Shown in pieces: positions 1 through 8,608 of a DNA stretch of 64,000 bases (the stretch's first letter is position 1; each line of letters starts with the position of its first letter). The DNA is from Litchfieldella xinjiangensis (lineage in GTDB: Bacteria > Pseudomonadota > Gammaproteobacteria > Pseudomonadales > Halomonadaceae), in the NCBI RefSeq assembly GCF_000759345.1, contig NZ_JPZL01000002.1:744001-808000 (forward strand). The letters are read 5' to 3'. A program made the position numbers and the translations under genes. The notes below the pieces were generated by a model. That model was given only the letters and a program-made list of their open reading frames with translations, had not been told where the DNA came from and did no database searches.

Positions 1-892
1 GGCAGCCCTGGAACAGGCCGAGCACATGGCGGGTAATGTGATTGAGGCGTGCGCCTTCCTCGAGTCGCATGGCGATATACGGGCGCAGGGCGCGCGCCGC
101 CTGGTGCCGGGTCGCCGCCGGCCCAGGCTCTCCGTATAGCGCGGCATCCACCTCGGCCAGCAGCCAAGGGTTCTGATAGGCTTCGCGCCCGAGCATCACG
201 CTATCGACGTGCTCAAGATGGCTACGGCAATCCTCAAGCGTCTTGATGCCGCCATTGATGCCGATGTGCAGCTCGGGTCGGCTGGCCTTGAGGCGATAGA
301 CCCGCGGATAGTTGAGCGGGGGCACATCGCGGTTTTCCTTGGGCGACAGGCCCTGAAGCCACGCCTTGCGCGCGTGGACGATGAAGGTGTCGCAGCCGGC
401 ATCGGCCACCGTCTCGATGAAGCGCGTCAGGTCGGCATCCTCATCCTGATCGTCGATGCCGATACGGCACTTCACCGTGACCGGAATCGAGACCGCCTCG
501 CGCATGGCACGAACCGCCGCTGCCACCTTGTCGGGGTGCGCCATCAGGCAGGCACCGATCAGATTGTTCTGCACCCGATCGCTGGGGCAGCCCACGTTGA
601 GATTGACCTCGTCATAGCCCCACGCCTCGGCAATCGCCGCGCACTCGGCCAGTTCGCCGGCATCACTGCCGCCGAGCTGCAAGGCCAGCGGATGCTCGAC
701 CTCGCTGTAGCCCAGGAAGCGCTCGCGGGGGCTGCCGTGCAGGATCGCACCGGTGGTGACCATTTCGGTATACAGCAGGGCACGCCGCGTCAGCGTGCGG
801 GCGAATGCACGGTAGTCACGTGTGGTCCAATCCATCATCGGCGCCACGGAGAACGTTCTATCCAGCGCAGGGCGCGTTATTTCATCACTCAT
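1..892 (-). CDS. dusA: tRNA-dihydrouridine synthase A (C-terminus cut by window edge)
   Basis: DusA reduces uridine to dihydrouridine in the D-loop of tRNA, using FMN and NADPH in the cytoplasm. The reading frame begins MSDEITRPALDRTFSVAPMM and contains the TIM-barrel FMN pocket (VAPMMDWT) and the motif NVGCPSDRVQ, whose cysteine is the general acid of Dus enzymes. Further in are VKCRIGID and FIVHARKAWLQGLSPKENR, the second of which is typical of the DusA subfamily. The ATG at 892 is the only start that gives the normal N-terminus. About 297 residues are visible and the C-terminal helical domain continues beyond base 1. It is divergent from the regulatory RNA that follows. The subfamily call is firm. 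Confidence 0.93.
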   Translation of the reverse strand, partial: MSDEITRPALDRTFSVAPMMDWTTRDYRAFARTLTRRALLYTEMVTTGAILHGSPRERFLGYSEVEHPLALQLGGSDAGELAECAAIAEAWGYDEVNLNVGCPSDRVQNNLIGACLMAHPDKVAAAVRAMREAVSIPVTVKCRIGIDDQDEDADLTRFIETVADAGCDTFIVHARKAWLQGLSPKENRDVPPLNYPRVYRLKASRPELHIGINGGIKTLEDCRSHLEHVDSVMLGREAYQNPWLLAEVDAALYGEPGPAATRHQAARALRPYIAMRLEEGARLNHITRHVLGLFQGC

Positions 893-1116
893 AGGTTTCG
901 CTGAGACTTGCCTTCGGCAATGTTGGGATCTCGAGTCGGTGCCCTTGGCATGGCATCGATGGATGCGCGCGAGTGCCTGCACGTATGCCTGGGATCCGAA
1001 GAAAGGGCGGCAGTTTCGCATATCTGAACGCAAACCGCATGGCTAACACGAGTCCAACTGACCTCGATAGTTATTCATATGATGATCTCATCGCAGCGGT
1101 CATCACCGACCAAAAT

Positions 1117-1134
1117 TGTCATAGATCTCTTACA
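1117..1134 (+). promoter_or_regulatory. GacA (UvrY) binding box upstream of the Csr-type sRNA
   Basis: The 18-mer TGTCATAGATCTCTTACA matches the GacA upstream activating sequence TGTAAG-N6-CTTACA at 10 of 12 positions, with a perfect right half. Its centre lies about 58 bases before the likely RNA start near 1183, which is typical for rsm/csr promoters. A weak -10 (TATGTG, 1171-1176) and no good -35 fit an activator-dependent promoter. The site is seen in sequence; binding is inferred. Confidence 0.72.
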
Positions 1135-1181
1135 CGCATTCATAACCCAGGTTAAACCCCGTGCCTGGTCTATGTGGGACC

Positions 1182-1331
1182 ATGCTTTTCCAGAGCCAGG
1201 ACGGCTCTGACGAAGGAACCCGAGCAAGGATTGCTCGACGACCCAAGGATGCGCGAACAGGATGTTCGTGGAGTGTGTAGCAAGGAAGCGTGTATGAAGA
1301 AGCCCGGCCTTGATGGCCGGGCTTCTTCGCG
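1182..1331 (+). ncRNA. CsrB/RsmZ-like CsrA-sequestering small RNA
   Basis: Six AGGA motifs lie within 90 bases, at about 1198, 1214, 1227, 1246, 1259 and 1283. Three of them are presented in apical loops of clean hairpins: CAGAGCC/GGCTCTG (1191-1209), CGAGCA/TGCTCG (1221-1237) and CGAAC/GTTCG (1254-1268). The other three lie in the linkers. The RNA ends in a perfect 14-bp GC-rich terminator stem (1296-1309 with 1315-1328). A GacA box sits upstream. This is the architecture of the RNAs that titrate the translational repressor CsrA/RsmA. The 5' end is inferred from the -10 element. There is no competing open reading frame of interest. The exact family name (CsrB, RsmY or RsmZ) cannot be chosen without a covariance search. 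Confidence 0.85.
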
Positions 1332-1439
1332 TTTGCCTGTTTGAAAAGCCCACCTCGACCGCTTTCCCCTGGTTCCTGCTATCGTACGGACGACACCCGC
1401 CGGGATAGGAGCGATCAACTGCCGGGACGACGTAATGTG

Positions 1440-2192
1440 ATGGAGAGCACCTGGGTCGATGTGGGTGGACGACGCATCCACACTCGCTGGAACCCCTCGG
1501 CAACAGCCACTGACCAGCCGCCGATCGTGCTGGTGCATGGCTGGGGTGTGTCTGGCGGCTACTTCACGCCGACGGCGGAGCGGCTCGCCCAACGCGGCTA
1601 CGCCGTTTACGTTCCCGACCTGCCCGGCCACGGTAAAAGCGACACGGCGGATGCGCCGTTGGATATCGCTGGCTTGGCTGATGTATTGATTGAATGGCTG
1701 GATGCCATGGGCATCGGTCGAGCCGATTGGGTAGGGCACTCGATGGGCTGCCAGATGGTGGTCGATGTGAGCGTTCGCTATCCCTCGCGAGTCAGGCGAT
1801 TGGCCTTGATGGGCCTTACCACTGATCCGGCTCACTGCAGTGCGCCTGCTCAATTCTTTCGCGCCTTGTACGCCTGCGCGTTCGATCGGCCCGGGCTGCT
1901 CTACTACCTGATCAAGGATTACATGCGCATGGGGACGCGGCTGTGGCCGGAGGCCTTGGCGATGCTGCGCGATCCGGTGGAAGAGAAACTGACAAAACTC
2001 ACACAGCCGGTGCTGCTGATGCGCGGCCAGCGTGATGCCATCGCGCCACAACGCTGGCTCGAGAGGGCGGCACAGCTAGCGAGAGCCGAACGGGTGGTCA
2101 CCATCCCCAAGTGGGGTCATAACATCAATTACAGTGCGCCTGACGCTGTCGTCGCCGAACTGTGCGATTTCCTGGATCCGCCAGCGAGCTGA
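1440..2192 (+). CDS. alpha/beta-fold hydrolase
   Basis: A 250-residue cytoplasmic alpha/beta hydrolase. The oxyanion-hole segment VLVHGWGVSGG, the nucleophile elbow GHSMG (Ser) and a C-terminal WGHNINYSAPD (His) are in the expected order, with RGQRDAI supplying the likely acid. No signal peptide is seen. The frame is open upstream to 1341, but that part reads through the sRNA terminator region, so the ATG at 1440 in front of ESTWVDV is preferred; its ribosome site is weak. It ends one base before the convergent sugE. Substrate is unknown; the closest general class is esterase or BioH/MenH-like hydrolase. Confidence 0.85.
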   Translation: MESTWVDVGGRRIHTRWNPSATATDQPPIVLVHGWGVSGGYFTPTAERLAQRGYAVYVPDLPGHGKSDTADAPLDIAGLADVLIEWLDAMGIGRADWVGHSMGCQMVVDVSVRYPSRVRRLALMGLTTDPAHCSAPAQFFRALYACAFDRPGLLYYLIKDYMRMGTRLWPEALAMLRDPVEEKLTKLTQPVLLMRGQRDAIAPQRWLERAAQLARAERVVTIPKWGHNINYSAPDAVVAELCDFLDPPAS

Positions 2193-2504
2193 TCAAGCGA
2201 ACTTCATGGTTATAATGCCCGCCACGATGAGCAGGGCGGCGATGACGCGCAACGGGGTGATGGCTTCCCCCAGCCAAAGGACACCGACCACGAACGCCCC
2301 GATGGCGCCGATCCCCGTCCACACCATGTACGCCGTGCCCAGCGGCAACTGACGCATCGCCAACGACAGCAGGCCGAAGGAGCCGATCATGGCGACCAGC
2401 ATGATGGCGGTGGGAACGAACCGCGTGAAGCCGTGCGATTGCTTCATCGCGTAGGCCCAGACGACTTCTAGCACCCCAGCCACGCCCAGAATCAACCAAG
2501 CCAT
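2193..2504 (-). CDS. sugE: SugE/Gdx small multidrug resistance family guanidinium exporter
   Basis: A 103-residue protein with four hydrophobic helices and the conserved membrane glutamate at position 13 (GVLEVVWAYAMKQSHG). Together with GTAYMVWTGIGA and LWLGEAITP this is the Gdx/SugE branch of the SMR family, which exports guanidinium in exchange for protons as a dual-topology dimer. It lies 75 bases after the FMN glutamate-synthase-like gene on the same strand. A 6-bp hairpin (2556-2571) lies between them without a U-run. I saw no guanidine riboswitch in the short leader. Confidence 0.88.
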   Translation of the reverse strand: MAWLILGVAGVLEVVWAYAMKQSHGFTRFVPTAIMLVAMIGSFGLLSLAMRQLPLGTAYMVWTGIGAIGAFVVGVLWLGEAITPLRVIAALLIVAGIITMKFA

Positions 2505-2579
2505 GTATTTTCCCTAGTCCAAACGTTTTCCCAAACCATCGTCTCTCCAGCCTCGGAGTGAGCGATCACTCACCCAGCC

Positions 2580-4253
2580 TCAACGTAGCTTGGTAGCTCG
2601 CAAGGCCTGCTCACGGGCAGGGGGGTGAAAGGTATCCGTGCGCGCCGTGGCCCAATAGTCGCGGAAAACGGCGTGATCGGGCATGCCATTCAGCAGCTCA
2701 TCCGGTTCCAGATGGGGGAACAGCGCGGCAAACGAGCGTATCTCATTCATCGAGACACGACGCAGTACATGTTCCGGGCCCAGCTCGCTAGTGTCGTTCA
2801 GGCCAGCTGCAGCGAGCATCTCGGCCAGCGCCTTCAGGGTATTGTCGTGATAGTGGTAAACCCGCTGGGTCTTGTCGGCGATGTCCAGCTTCTTGCTTCG
2901 ACGGGTGTCCTGGGTCGCCACGCCACTGGGGCATCGGTCGGTATGGCAGGCCCGGGCTTGAATACAGCCCAAGGCGAACATGTAGCCTCGTGCGGCGTTG
3001 CACCAGTCCGCGCCCAGGGCAATGGTGCGGGCGATATCGAAGGCGGATACGATCTTGCCGGCGGCCCCGATATGGATCCTGGTGCGCAGCCCCGCGCCCA
3101 CCAGCGTGTTGTGAACCAGCAGTAGCGCTTCGGTCAGAGGCATGCCCAGCCGGTTGATGAACTCCAGCGGTGCGGCGCCGGTACCGCCTTCGCCGCCGTC
3201 CACCACGATGAAATCGGGATGCTGCTCTGATTCCAGCATGGCCTTGACCAGCCCGAACCACTCCCAGGGGTGGCCAATGGTCAGCTTGATGCCCACCGGC
3301 TTGCCCCCCGAAAGTACCCGCAGGCGCGAGATGAACGCCATCATTTCCAGCGGTGTCGTGAACGCCGAGTGGGCGTAGGGTGAAATAACGTCTTCGCCGA
3401 CCGGGACGCCGCGCGTCGCGGCAATTTCGGGCGTCACCTTGGCGCCGGGCAGGATACCCCCATGGCCGGGCTTGGCGCCCTGGCTGAGCTTGAGCTCGAT
3501 CATCTTGACTTGATCGAGTTGAGCACCGGCGGCGAAACGCTCATCGCTGAACGTGCCATCCTCGTTGCGGCAGCCGAAATATCCCGAGCCGATCTCCCAT
3601 ACGAGGTCGCCGCCTTGGCGGTGATAGGGCGAAATCGCCCCTTCCCCGGTGTCATGGTAGAAGTTGCCCAGGCGGGCGCCGGCGTTCAGTGCGGTGATTG
3701 CATTGGCGGACAACGAGCCGAAGCTCATGGCTGAAATATTGAAGACGCTTGCCGAATAGGGCTTGGCGCAATCGGTACCGATAGTCACGCGAAAATCGTG
3801 GGAGTCGATGTGGGTGGGGCGCAGCGAGGGGTTGATCCACTCGTACCCCTCGGCATACATGTCCTGCACCGAGCCGAAGGCTTTCTTGTCGAGCACGTTC
3901 TTGGCGCGCTGGTAGACCACCGAGCGCTGCTCCCGTGAAAAGGGCACCTGTTCGGTGTCGGACTGAATGAAATACTGACGTATTTCCGGGCCAATCGACT
4001 CGAGGAAATAGCGAAAATGCGCCAGGACGGGATAAATGCGGCTTACGGTGTGACGGCGCTGGGTCAGGTCATGGGTGCCCAGCGCGGCTAACAACCCGAA
4101 GGGCAGCATCAGCCATGCCCAGGAGGCGCCGAATATGACCGTGGCGATCAGCGAGACCAGGAGCCCGACGATGCTGAGGAGATAGGCGGTATATCGCAAC
4201 GGGATGCGCGTGTGCGCTGATGACGAACGTAGCAGCCATGTCGGCTTGGGCAT
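2580..4253 (-). CDS. FMN-binding glutamate synthase-family protein
   Basis: About 557 residues. Two hydrophobic segments near the N-terminus (AYLLSIVGLLVSLIATVIF and WAWLMLPFGLLAAL) suggest membrane attachment. They are followed by the FMN-binding domain of the glutamate synthase large subunit: FNISAMSFGSLSANAI, GEGAISPYH, GGILPGAKV, VDGGEGGTGAAP and CQARACHTDRCPSGVATQ. It lacks the amidotransferase and GltD partner domains, so true glutamate synthase activity is doubtful; the family function is not established. The frame extends to an ATG at 4292, but AGGAG precedes the second ATG at 4253, which I prefer. It may be transcribed with sugE. Confidence 0.85.
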   Translation of the reverse strand: MPKPTWLLRSSSAHTRIPLRYTAYLLSIVGLLVSLIATVIFGASWAWLMLPFGLLAALGTHDLTQRRHTVSRIYPVLAHFRYFLESIGPEIRQYFIQSDTEQVPFSREQRSVVYQRAKNVLDKKAFGSVQDMYAEGYEWINPSLRPTHIDSHDFRVTIGTDCAKPYSASVFNISAMSFGSLSANAITALNAGARLGNFYHDTGEGAISPYHRQGGDLVWEIGSGYFGCRNEDGTFSDERFAAGAQLDQVKMIELKLSQGAKPGHGGILPGAKVTPEIAATRGVPVGEDVISPYAHSAFTTPLEMMAFISRLRVLSGGKPVGIKLTIGHPWEWFGLVKAMLESEQHPDFIVVDGGEGGTGAAPLEFINRLGMPLTEALLLVHNTLVGAGLRTRIHIGAAGKIVSAFDIARTIALGADWCNAARGYMFALGCIQARACHTDRCPSGVATQDTRRSKKLDIADKTQRVYHYHDNTLKALAEMLAAAGLNDTSELGPEHVLRRVSMNEIRSFAALFPHLEPDELLNGMPDHAVFRDYWATARTDTFHPPAREQALRATKLR

Positions 4254-4351
4254 GGGCGGGAAAACTCCTGCATCCGAGTAATTGGTAGGCATTGTAGCGA
4301 CTCGACCCAGCCGGGTGCCATTCGGCCCGCCAAAGCGTGGAGAGCGGCATC

Positions 4352-4392
4352 AGGAAAAGAAAGAGGCCAAACCAGGTGGCTGATTCGGCCTC
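4352..4392 (-). terminator. Rho-independent terminator of the bauA-mmsA operon
   Basis: On the minus strand a GAGGCCGAA stem (4384-4392) pairs with TTTGGCCTC (4363-4371) through one G-U pair. It is followed by TTTCTTTTCC (4352-4362). It lies 42 bases downstream of the mmsA stop. Confidence 0.75.
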
Positions 4393-4433
4393 GGTGCTAC
4401 CCTGGCAACGCTAGTTCTTCCGGCGACAGCGTC

Positions 4434-5924
4434 TCACGAGGGAAAGGAGAACTGGGCGCCTTCGCGAACGCCGGCCGATGGCCAGCGCTGGGTAATCGTC
4501 TTGCGCTTGGTATAAAAGCGCACGGCATCCGGGCCATAGGCGGAGAGATCGCCAAATAGCGAGCGCTTCCAACCCCCGAAGCTGTGGTAAGAGACCGGGA
4601 CCGGTAGCGGGACGTTGATTCCCACCATGCCTACCTGGATATTGTCGCTGAAGTAGCGGGCCGCTTCGCCGTCGCGGGTGTAGATGCAGGTCCCGTTGCC
4701 GTATTCGTGATTGTCGATCAGCCTCATGGCATCGTCCATGGAATGGGCGCGGACCACCAGCAGGACCGGCCCGAAGATCTCTTCCTGATAACAGGTCATC
4801 TCCGGTGTGACGCGATCGATCAATGTGCCGCCGACGAAGAAGCCGTTTTCGGCACCGTCCACCCTGGGTCGACGGCCATCCACCACCACCTCGGCACCCT
4901 GTTGCTCGGCGCTGTCGATGTAACCGACCACCTTGTCGCGATGGGCGGCGGTAATCAGCGGACCGAAGTCATTGCTCTCGTCCGAGAACACGCCGACCTT
5001 GAGGCGTTCCATCTGGACTTTCATCTTGCCGATCAGCGTGTCCGCAGCGGCGTCGCCCACGGCAACCGCGACGGAGAGGGCCATGCAGCGTTCACCCGAG
5101 GAGCCGAAGGCTGCCCCGGTCAGCGAGTTGACGACATTATCCATGTCGGCGTCGGGCATCACGATGGCGTGATTCTTGGCGCCGCCCAGGGCCTGGCAGC
5201 GCTTGCCGTTGGCACTGGAGCGTGAATAGATGTACTCGGCAATCGGGGTGGAACCCACGAAGCTCACCGCCTGTACCCGCGGGTTGTCGAGCAGGGTATC
5301 GACGGCTTCCTTGTCGCCATTGACGACGTTGAGCACGCCGGCGGGTAAACCTGCTTCCATGGCCAGCTCGGCAATGAAGAGGGTGGATGTCGGGTCGCGT
5401 TCGGAAGGCTTGAGCACGAAGGTATTGCCGCAGGCGATGGCCATGGGGTACATCCACAGCGGGACCATGGCCGGGAAGTTGAACGGGGTGATACCCGCGA
5501 CCACGCCCAGCGGCTGAAATTCGCTCCAGGAATCGATCCCAGGGCCGGTATTCTTGCTGTGCTCGCCCTTGAGCAGTTCCGGCACGCCGCAGGCATACTC
5601 CACGTTCTCGATACCGCGTTGCAGTTCGCCCTTGGCATCGTGACAGATCTTGCCGTGCTCCTCACCGATCAGGCGGCAGATCTCGTCGGCGTTCTGCTCC
5701 AAAAGCTCCCGGAAACGGTACATGACGCGGGCACGCTTGGCCGGTGGCGTAGTGCGCCAGGCCGGGTAGGCGGCCTGGGCAGCGGCAATGGCCTCTTCGA
5801 CGGTGGCCTTGCTCGCGAGGCTCACCTGACCGGCAACTTCCCCGGTGGAGGGGTTGAAGATGTCCTGGGTGCGTCCTTCGCGGTCGACACGGGTGCCGTT
5901 GATCAAATGGCCGAGGGTATTCAT
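4434..5924 (-). CDS. mmsA: CoA-acylating methylmalonate/malonate-semialdehyde dehydrogenase
   Basis: A 496-residue aldehyde dehydrogenase of the MmsA/IolA type, which converts (methyl)malonate semialdehyde with NAD+ and CoA to propionyl-CoA or acetyl-CoA and CO2. The NAD-binding segment GITPFNFPAMVPLWMYP, the turn FVGSTPIAEYIY, the catalytic cysteine in SSGERCMALS and the C-terminal GWKRSLFGD are all present and the length is normal. It follows bauA by 47 bases on the same strand, so its likely job is the second step of beta-alanine breakdown (called BauC in Pseudomonas). The terminator at 4352-4392 closes the operon. Confidence 0.93.
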   Translation of the reverse strand: MNTLGHLINGTRVDREGRTQDIFNPSTGEVAGQVSLASKATVEEAIAAAQAAYPAWRTTPPAKRARVMYRFRELLEQNADEICRLIGEEHGKICHDAKGELQRGIENVEYACGVPELLKGEHSKNTGPGIDSWSEFQPLGVVAGITPFNFPAMVPLWMYPMAIACGNTFVLKPSERDPTSTLFIAELAMEAGLPAGVLNVVNGDKEAVDTLLDNPRVQAVSFVGSTPIAEYIYSRSSANGKRCQALGGAKNHAIVMPDADMDNVVNSLTGAAFGSSGERCMALSVAVAVGDAAADTLIGKMKVQMERLKVGVFSDESNDFGPLITAAHRDKVVGYIDSAEQQGAEVVVDGRRPRVDGAENGFFVGGTLIDRVTPEMTCYQEEIFGPVLLVVRAHSMDDAMRLIDNHEYGNGTCIYTRDGEAARYFSDNIQVGMVGINVPLPVPVSYHSFGGWKRSLFGDLSAYGPDAVRFYTKRKTITQRWPSAGVREGAQFSFPS

Positions 5925-5971
5925 GAAAGCCTCTCTATAGGACTGCAGGTATTAGGACTGAAGGTATTGTT

Positions 5972-7315
5972 TTAATCGAGTTCACTGATAGCGTCGCCCA
6001 GCACATTGACGAGACGGTCGATTTCGTCGCGCTCGACGATGAAGGGCAAGCCGAGCTGGATGGTGTCGCCGCCATAACGGACGTAATAGCCCTTGTCCCA
6101 GCACTTCATGGCGATCTCGAAGGGGCGACGGCCCGGCTCGCCGGGGTAGGGCTCGATTTGCAGGGCGCCGGCGAGCCCGTAGTTACGAATGTCGCTGATA
6201 TAGCGTGTGCCCTTCAAGCTGTGCAGGGCGTCTTCGAAGACCGGGCTCATCTCGCGCACGCGCTCGATCAGGCGATCGTTTTCCAGCACATCCAGGGCGG
6301 CGAGGGCGGCGGCACACGCCACCGGATGGCCTGAGTAGGTATAGCCGTGGGGCAGCTCGAGCATGTAATCCGGCCCGCCTTGCTCCATGAAGGTGTGATA
6401 GATCTCGCTCTGCACGATCACCGCGCCCATGGGTACCGCACCGTTGGTGAGCTGCTTGGCGACGTTCATGATGTCGGGCACTACGCCGAACTCCTCGGCT
6501 CCGGTCATGGCCCCCATGCGGCCAAAGCCCGTGATGACCTCATCGAAGATCAGCAAGATGTCATATTGATCGCAGATCTCACGCAGTCGCTTCAAGTAGC
6601 CTTGGGGCGGCGGGATCACCCCGGCGGAACCCGCCATGGGCTCGACGATCACGGCAGCGATATTCGAGGCATCGTGCAGGGCGATCAGCTCGAGTAGGTC
6701 CTCGGCACGCTCGGCGCCTTGCTCGGGCATGCCGCGTGTGAAGGCGTTTTCCTTCAGCAGGGTGTGGGGCAGGTGGTCAGCATCGACCCCCTGGCCGAAC
6801 ATGGTGCGGTTGGCGGCGATACCGCCCAGGCTGAACCCTCCGAAATTGACCCCGTGATACCCCTTGGCCCGGCCGATGAGCTTGGTCTTGGTCGGCTTGC
6901 CCTTTTTACGCCAGTAGGCGCGAGCGATCTTCAACGAGGTGTCGGCGCTCTCGGAGCCCGAGCCGGTGAAAAACACGTGATCCAGCCCCTCCGGCGTCAA
7001 GCCGCGGATGCGGTGGGCCAACTCAAAGGCCTTGGGGTGGCCGAATTGAAAGGCGGGAGCATAATCCAGTGTCTTGAGCTGCTGGGCGACCGCTTCGGCG
7101 ATTTCGGGGCGGCAATGGCCGGCACCGCAGGTCCAGAGCCCAGAAAGACCATCGTAGACCCGGCGGCCTTCGGCATCGGTGAAATAGCTGCCTTCGGCGC
7201 CGACAATGATACGTGGATCGCGCTTGAACTGGCGGTTGCCCGTGTAGGGCATCCAGTAGGCGTCCAACTGGTCGGGGCTCAGCCCTGCAGCCTTCGAATT
7301 TTCTTGTTCTGTCAT
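5972..7315 (-). CDS. bauA: Beta-alanine (omega-amino acid):pyruvate aminotransferase
   Basis: A 447-residue class III PLP aminotransferase. Visible motifs are YHGVNFGGFSLGG, the PLP-contacting LLIFDEVITGFGRMG and the Schiff-base lysine in NVAKQLTNGAVPMGAV. The N-terminal LDAYWMPYTGNRQFKRDPR is typical of omega-amino acid:pyruvate transaminases. It should pass the amino group of beta-alanine to pyruvate, giving malonate semialdehyde for the adjacent dehydrogenase. A divergent LysR gene with an intervening operator points to substrate-responsive control. Related omega-amines could also be substrates. Confidence 0.9.
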   Translation of the reverse strand: MTEQENSKAAGLSPDQLDAYWMPYTGNRQFKRDPRIIVGAEGSYFTDAEGRRVYDGLSGLWTCGAGHCRPEIAEAVAQQLKTLDYAPAFQFGHPKAFELAHRIRGLTPEGLDHVFFTGSGSESADTSLKIARAYWRKKGKPTKTKLIGRAKGYHGVNFGGFSLGGIAANRTMFGQGVDADHLPHTLLKENAFTRGMPEQGAERAEDLLELIALHDASNIAAVIVEPMAGSAGVIPPPQGYLKRLREICDQYDILLIFDEVITGFGRMGAMTGAEEFGVVPDIMNVAKQLTNGAVPMGAVIVQSEIYHTFMEQGGPDYMLELPHGYTYSGHPVACAAALAALDVLENDRLIERVREMSPVFEDALHSLKGTRYISDIRNYGLAGALQIEPYPGEPGRRPFEIAMKCWDKGYYVRYGGDTIQLGLPFIVERDEIDRLVNVLGDAISELD

Positions 7316-7399
7316 GCGGACATCCTCGGTTATAGCCGCTGCGCTTTATCGGTCACTTGCAGTCGTCTGTCTTGCGAGCCTAGAGCGTGGCATCGATAA

Positions 7400-7426
7400 A
7401 TGAAATTCCGGTTCGTTTAATTTCAT
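7400..7426. promoter_or_regulatory. LysR-type operator between bauA and its regulator
   Basis: A perfect 8-bp inverted repeat, ATGAAATT-N11-AATTTCAT, contains the T-N11-A core of LysR-type recognition boxes. It lies in the 183-base divergent intergenic region, 74 bases before the bauA start codon's side and 73 before the regulator start. That placement suits both autoregulation and activation of bauA. Confidence 0.75.
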
Positions 7427-7498
7427 GTAACCCGTTGCTTAACTTTCACGATGGGGCTGGCTATTCTCGACGCGTACAGGTTGGGCGAGGGGAGACCG

Positions 7499-8431
7499 AT
7501 GTCGGCAAGAAAGGACGCCTTGGCGGGTCAAATGAGCGACGCGGACCTTCGTCTGCTTCGTATCTATAAAAAGGTAGTGGAGTGCGGGGGATTTGCCGCC
7601 GCCGAGGTGGAGCTGAATATCAGTCGTGCGGCCATCAGCATGGCCATGAACGATCTCGAGACGCGTCTCTCGTTGCGCTTGTGCCAACGCGGACGCAGCG
7701 GCTTTTCACTGACCGATGAAGGGGCGGAGGTCTATGAAGCCACGCTACAATTATTGGCGGCGACGGAGGGCTTTCGCACTCGGGTCAATAGTCTGCACGC
7801 CTGGCTCAAGGGCGAGCTCAATATCGGTATAACCGACAATCTCGTCACCATGCCGGAAATGCACATCACCCATGCTCTGAGTGCGCTCAAGAAGCGGGGC
7901 CCCGATGTGCACATCAACATTCGCATGATTCCGCCCAGCGATATCGAGCTGGCCGTGCTCGATGGCCGCTTGCATACCGGTGTGATCCCGGCCTTCAAGA
8001 CCCTGCCTGGGCTGCATTATCTTTCGCTCTACGAAGAAATCTCTGAGCTCTATTGCGCCTCGGACCACCCACTGTACGAAGCCGAGAACGTGACTGAGGC
8101 GCAGCTGGCAGAATGTGAAGCCGTGCTGCCGGCCTATGCGCAGTCGCCTGCCATCAAGGCGTTGCATGACCCGCTCAGGACGGCTGCCTCCGCCACCGAC
8201 CGGGAGGGCATCGCTTTCCTGATCCTCTCCGGGCGCTATATCGGTTACCTGCCGACCCACTACGCCCAGCGATGGGTTCGCGACGGCAGAATGAAGGCCT
8301 TGAATCCGGGAAAATTTCGCTATGTCACCCGCTATAGCTCGATTACCCGCAAGGGGGCTCCGCCCAACCGAGTGCTGGAATGCTATCTCGAAGAACTCGA
8401 GCGGCTGGTAGGGGCTTCATCAAGGGCATGA
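7499..8431 (+). CDS. LysR-family transcriptional regulator (probable beta-alanine catabolism regulator)
   Basis: A 310-residue LysR-type regulator. The N-terminal winged helix-turn-helix is clear (GGFAAAEVELNISRAAISMA, then LETRLSLRLCQRG and FSLTDEGAEVYE), followed by an effector domain beginning LNIGITDNLVTMPE. The ATG at 7499 is preceded by GGGGAG at good spacing; an upstream in-frame ATG at 7451 lacks a site. It is divergent from bauA with a perfect T-N11-A box between them, so it probably senses beta-alanine or a semialdehyde and controls bauA-mmsA. The effector is inferred. Confidence 0.9.
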   Translation: MSARKDALAGQMSDADLRLLRIYKKVVECGGFAAAEVELNISRAAISMAMNDLETRLSLRLCQRGRSGFSLTDEGAEVYEATLQLLAATEGFRTRVNSLHAWLKGELNIGITDNLVTMPEMHITHALSALKKRGPDVHINIRMIPPSDIELAVLDGRLHTGVIPAFKTLPGLHYLSLYEEISELYCASDHPLYEAENVTEAQLAECEAVLPAYAQSPAIKALHDPLRTAASATDREGIAFLILSGRYIGYLPTHYAQRWVRDGRMKALNPGKFRYVTRYSSITRKGAPPNRVLECYLEELERLVGASSRA

Positions 8432-8531
8432 CCCAAACGATGGCAGGGCAGGGCGCGTTGCTTTAGATGGACTCGAGGCGGCGGGTTTATCTCACACGGT
8501 CAACGCCTTATACTATTGCGGCTTTTCTTCG

Positions 8532-8608
8532 GCCCCCATAGCTCAGCTGGATAGAGCGTCCCCCTCCTAAGGGGAAGGTCTCAGGTTCGAATCCTGATGG
8601 GGGCACCA
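8532..8608 (+). tRNA. tRNA-Arg (anticodon CCT)
   Basis: A complete 77-base cloverleaf with encoded CCA. The acceptor stem is GCCCCCA/TGGGGGC, the D-arm GCTCAGCTGGATAGAGC, the anticodon stem TCCCC/GGGGA around the loop CTCCTAA (anticodon CCT, reading AGG), and the T-arm TCAGGTTCGAATCCTGA. It marks the left border of the AT-richer nitric oxide block. Confidence 0.97.

Noticed and set aside
209-904. 231-codon plus-strand frame at the left edge
   Set aside because: Antisense shadow of dusA; the minus strand carries clear Dus motifs.
2505-2579. Possible guanidine riboswitch upstream of sugE
   Set aside because: The 75-base leader has one small hairpin with a GCGA/TCGC loop; neither the paired ACGR hairpins of guanidine-II nor a longer ykkC fold is present.
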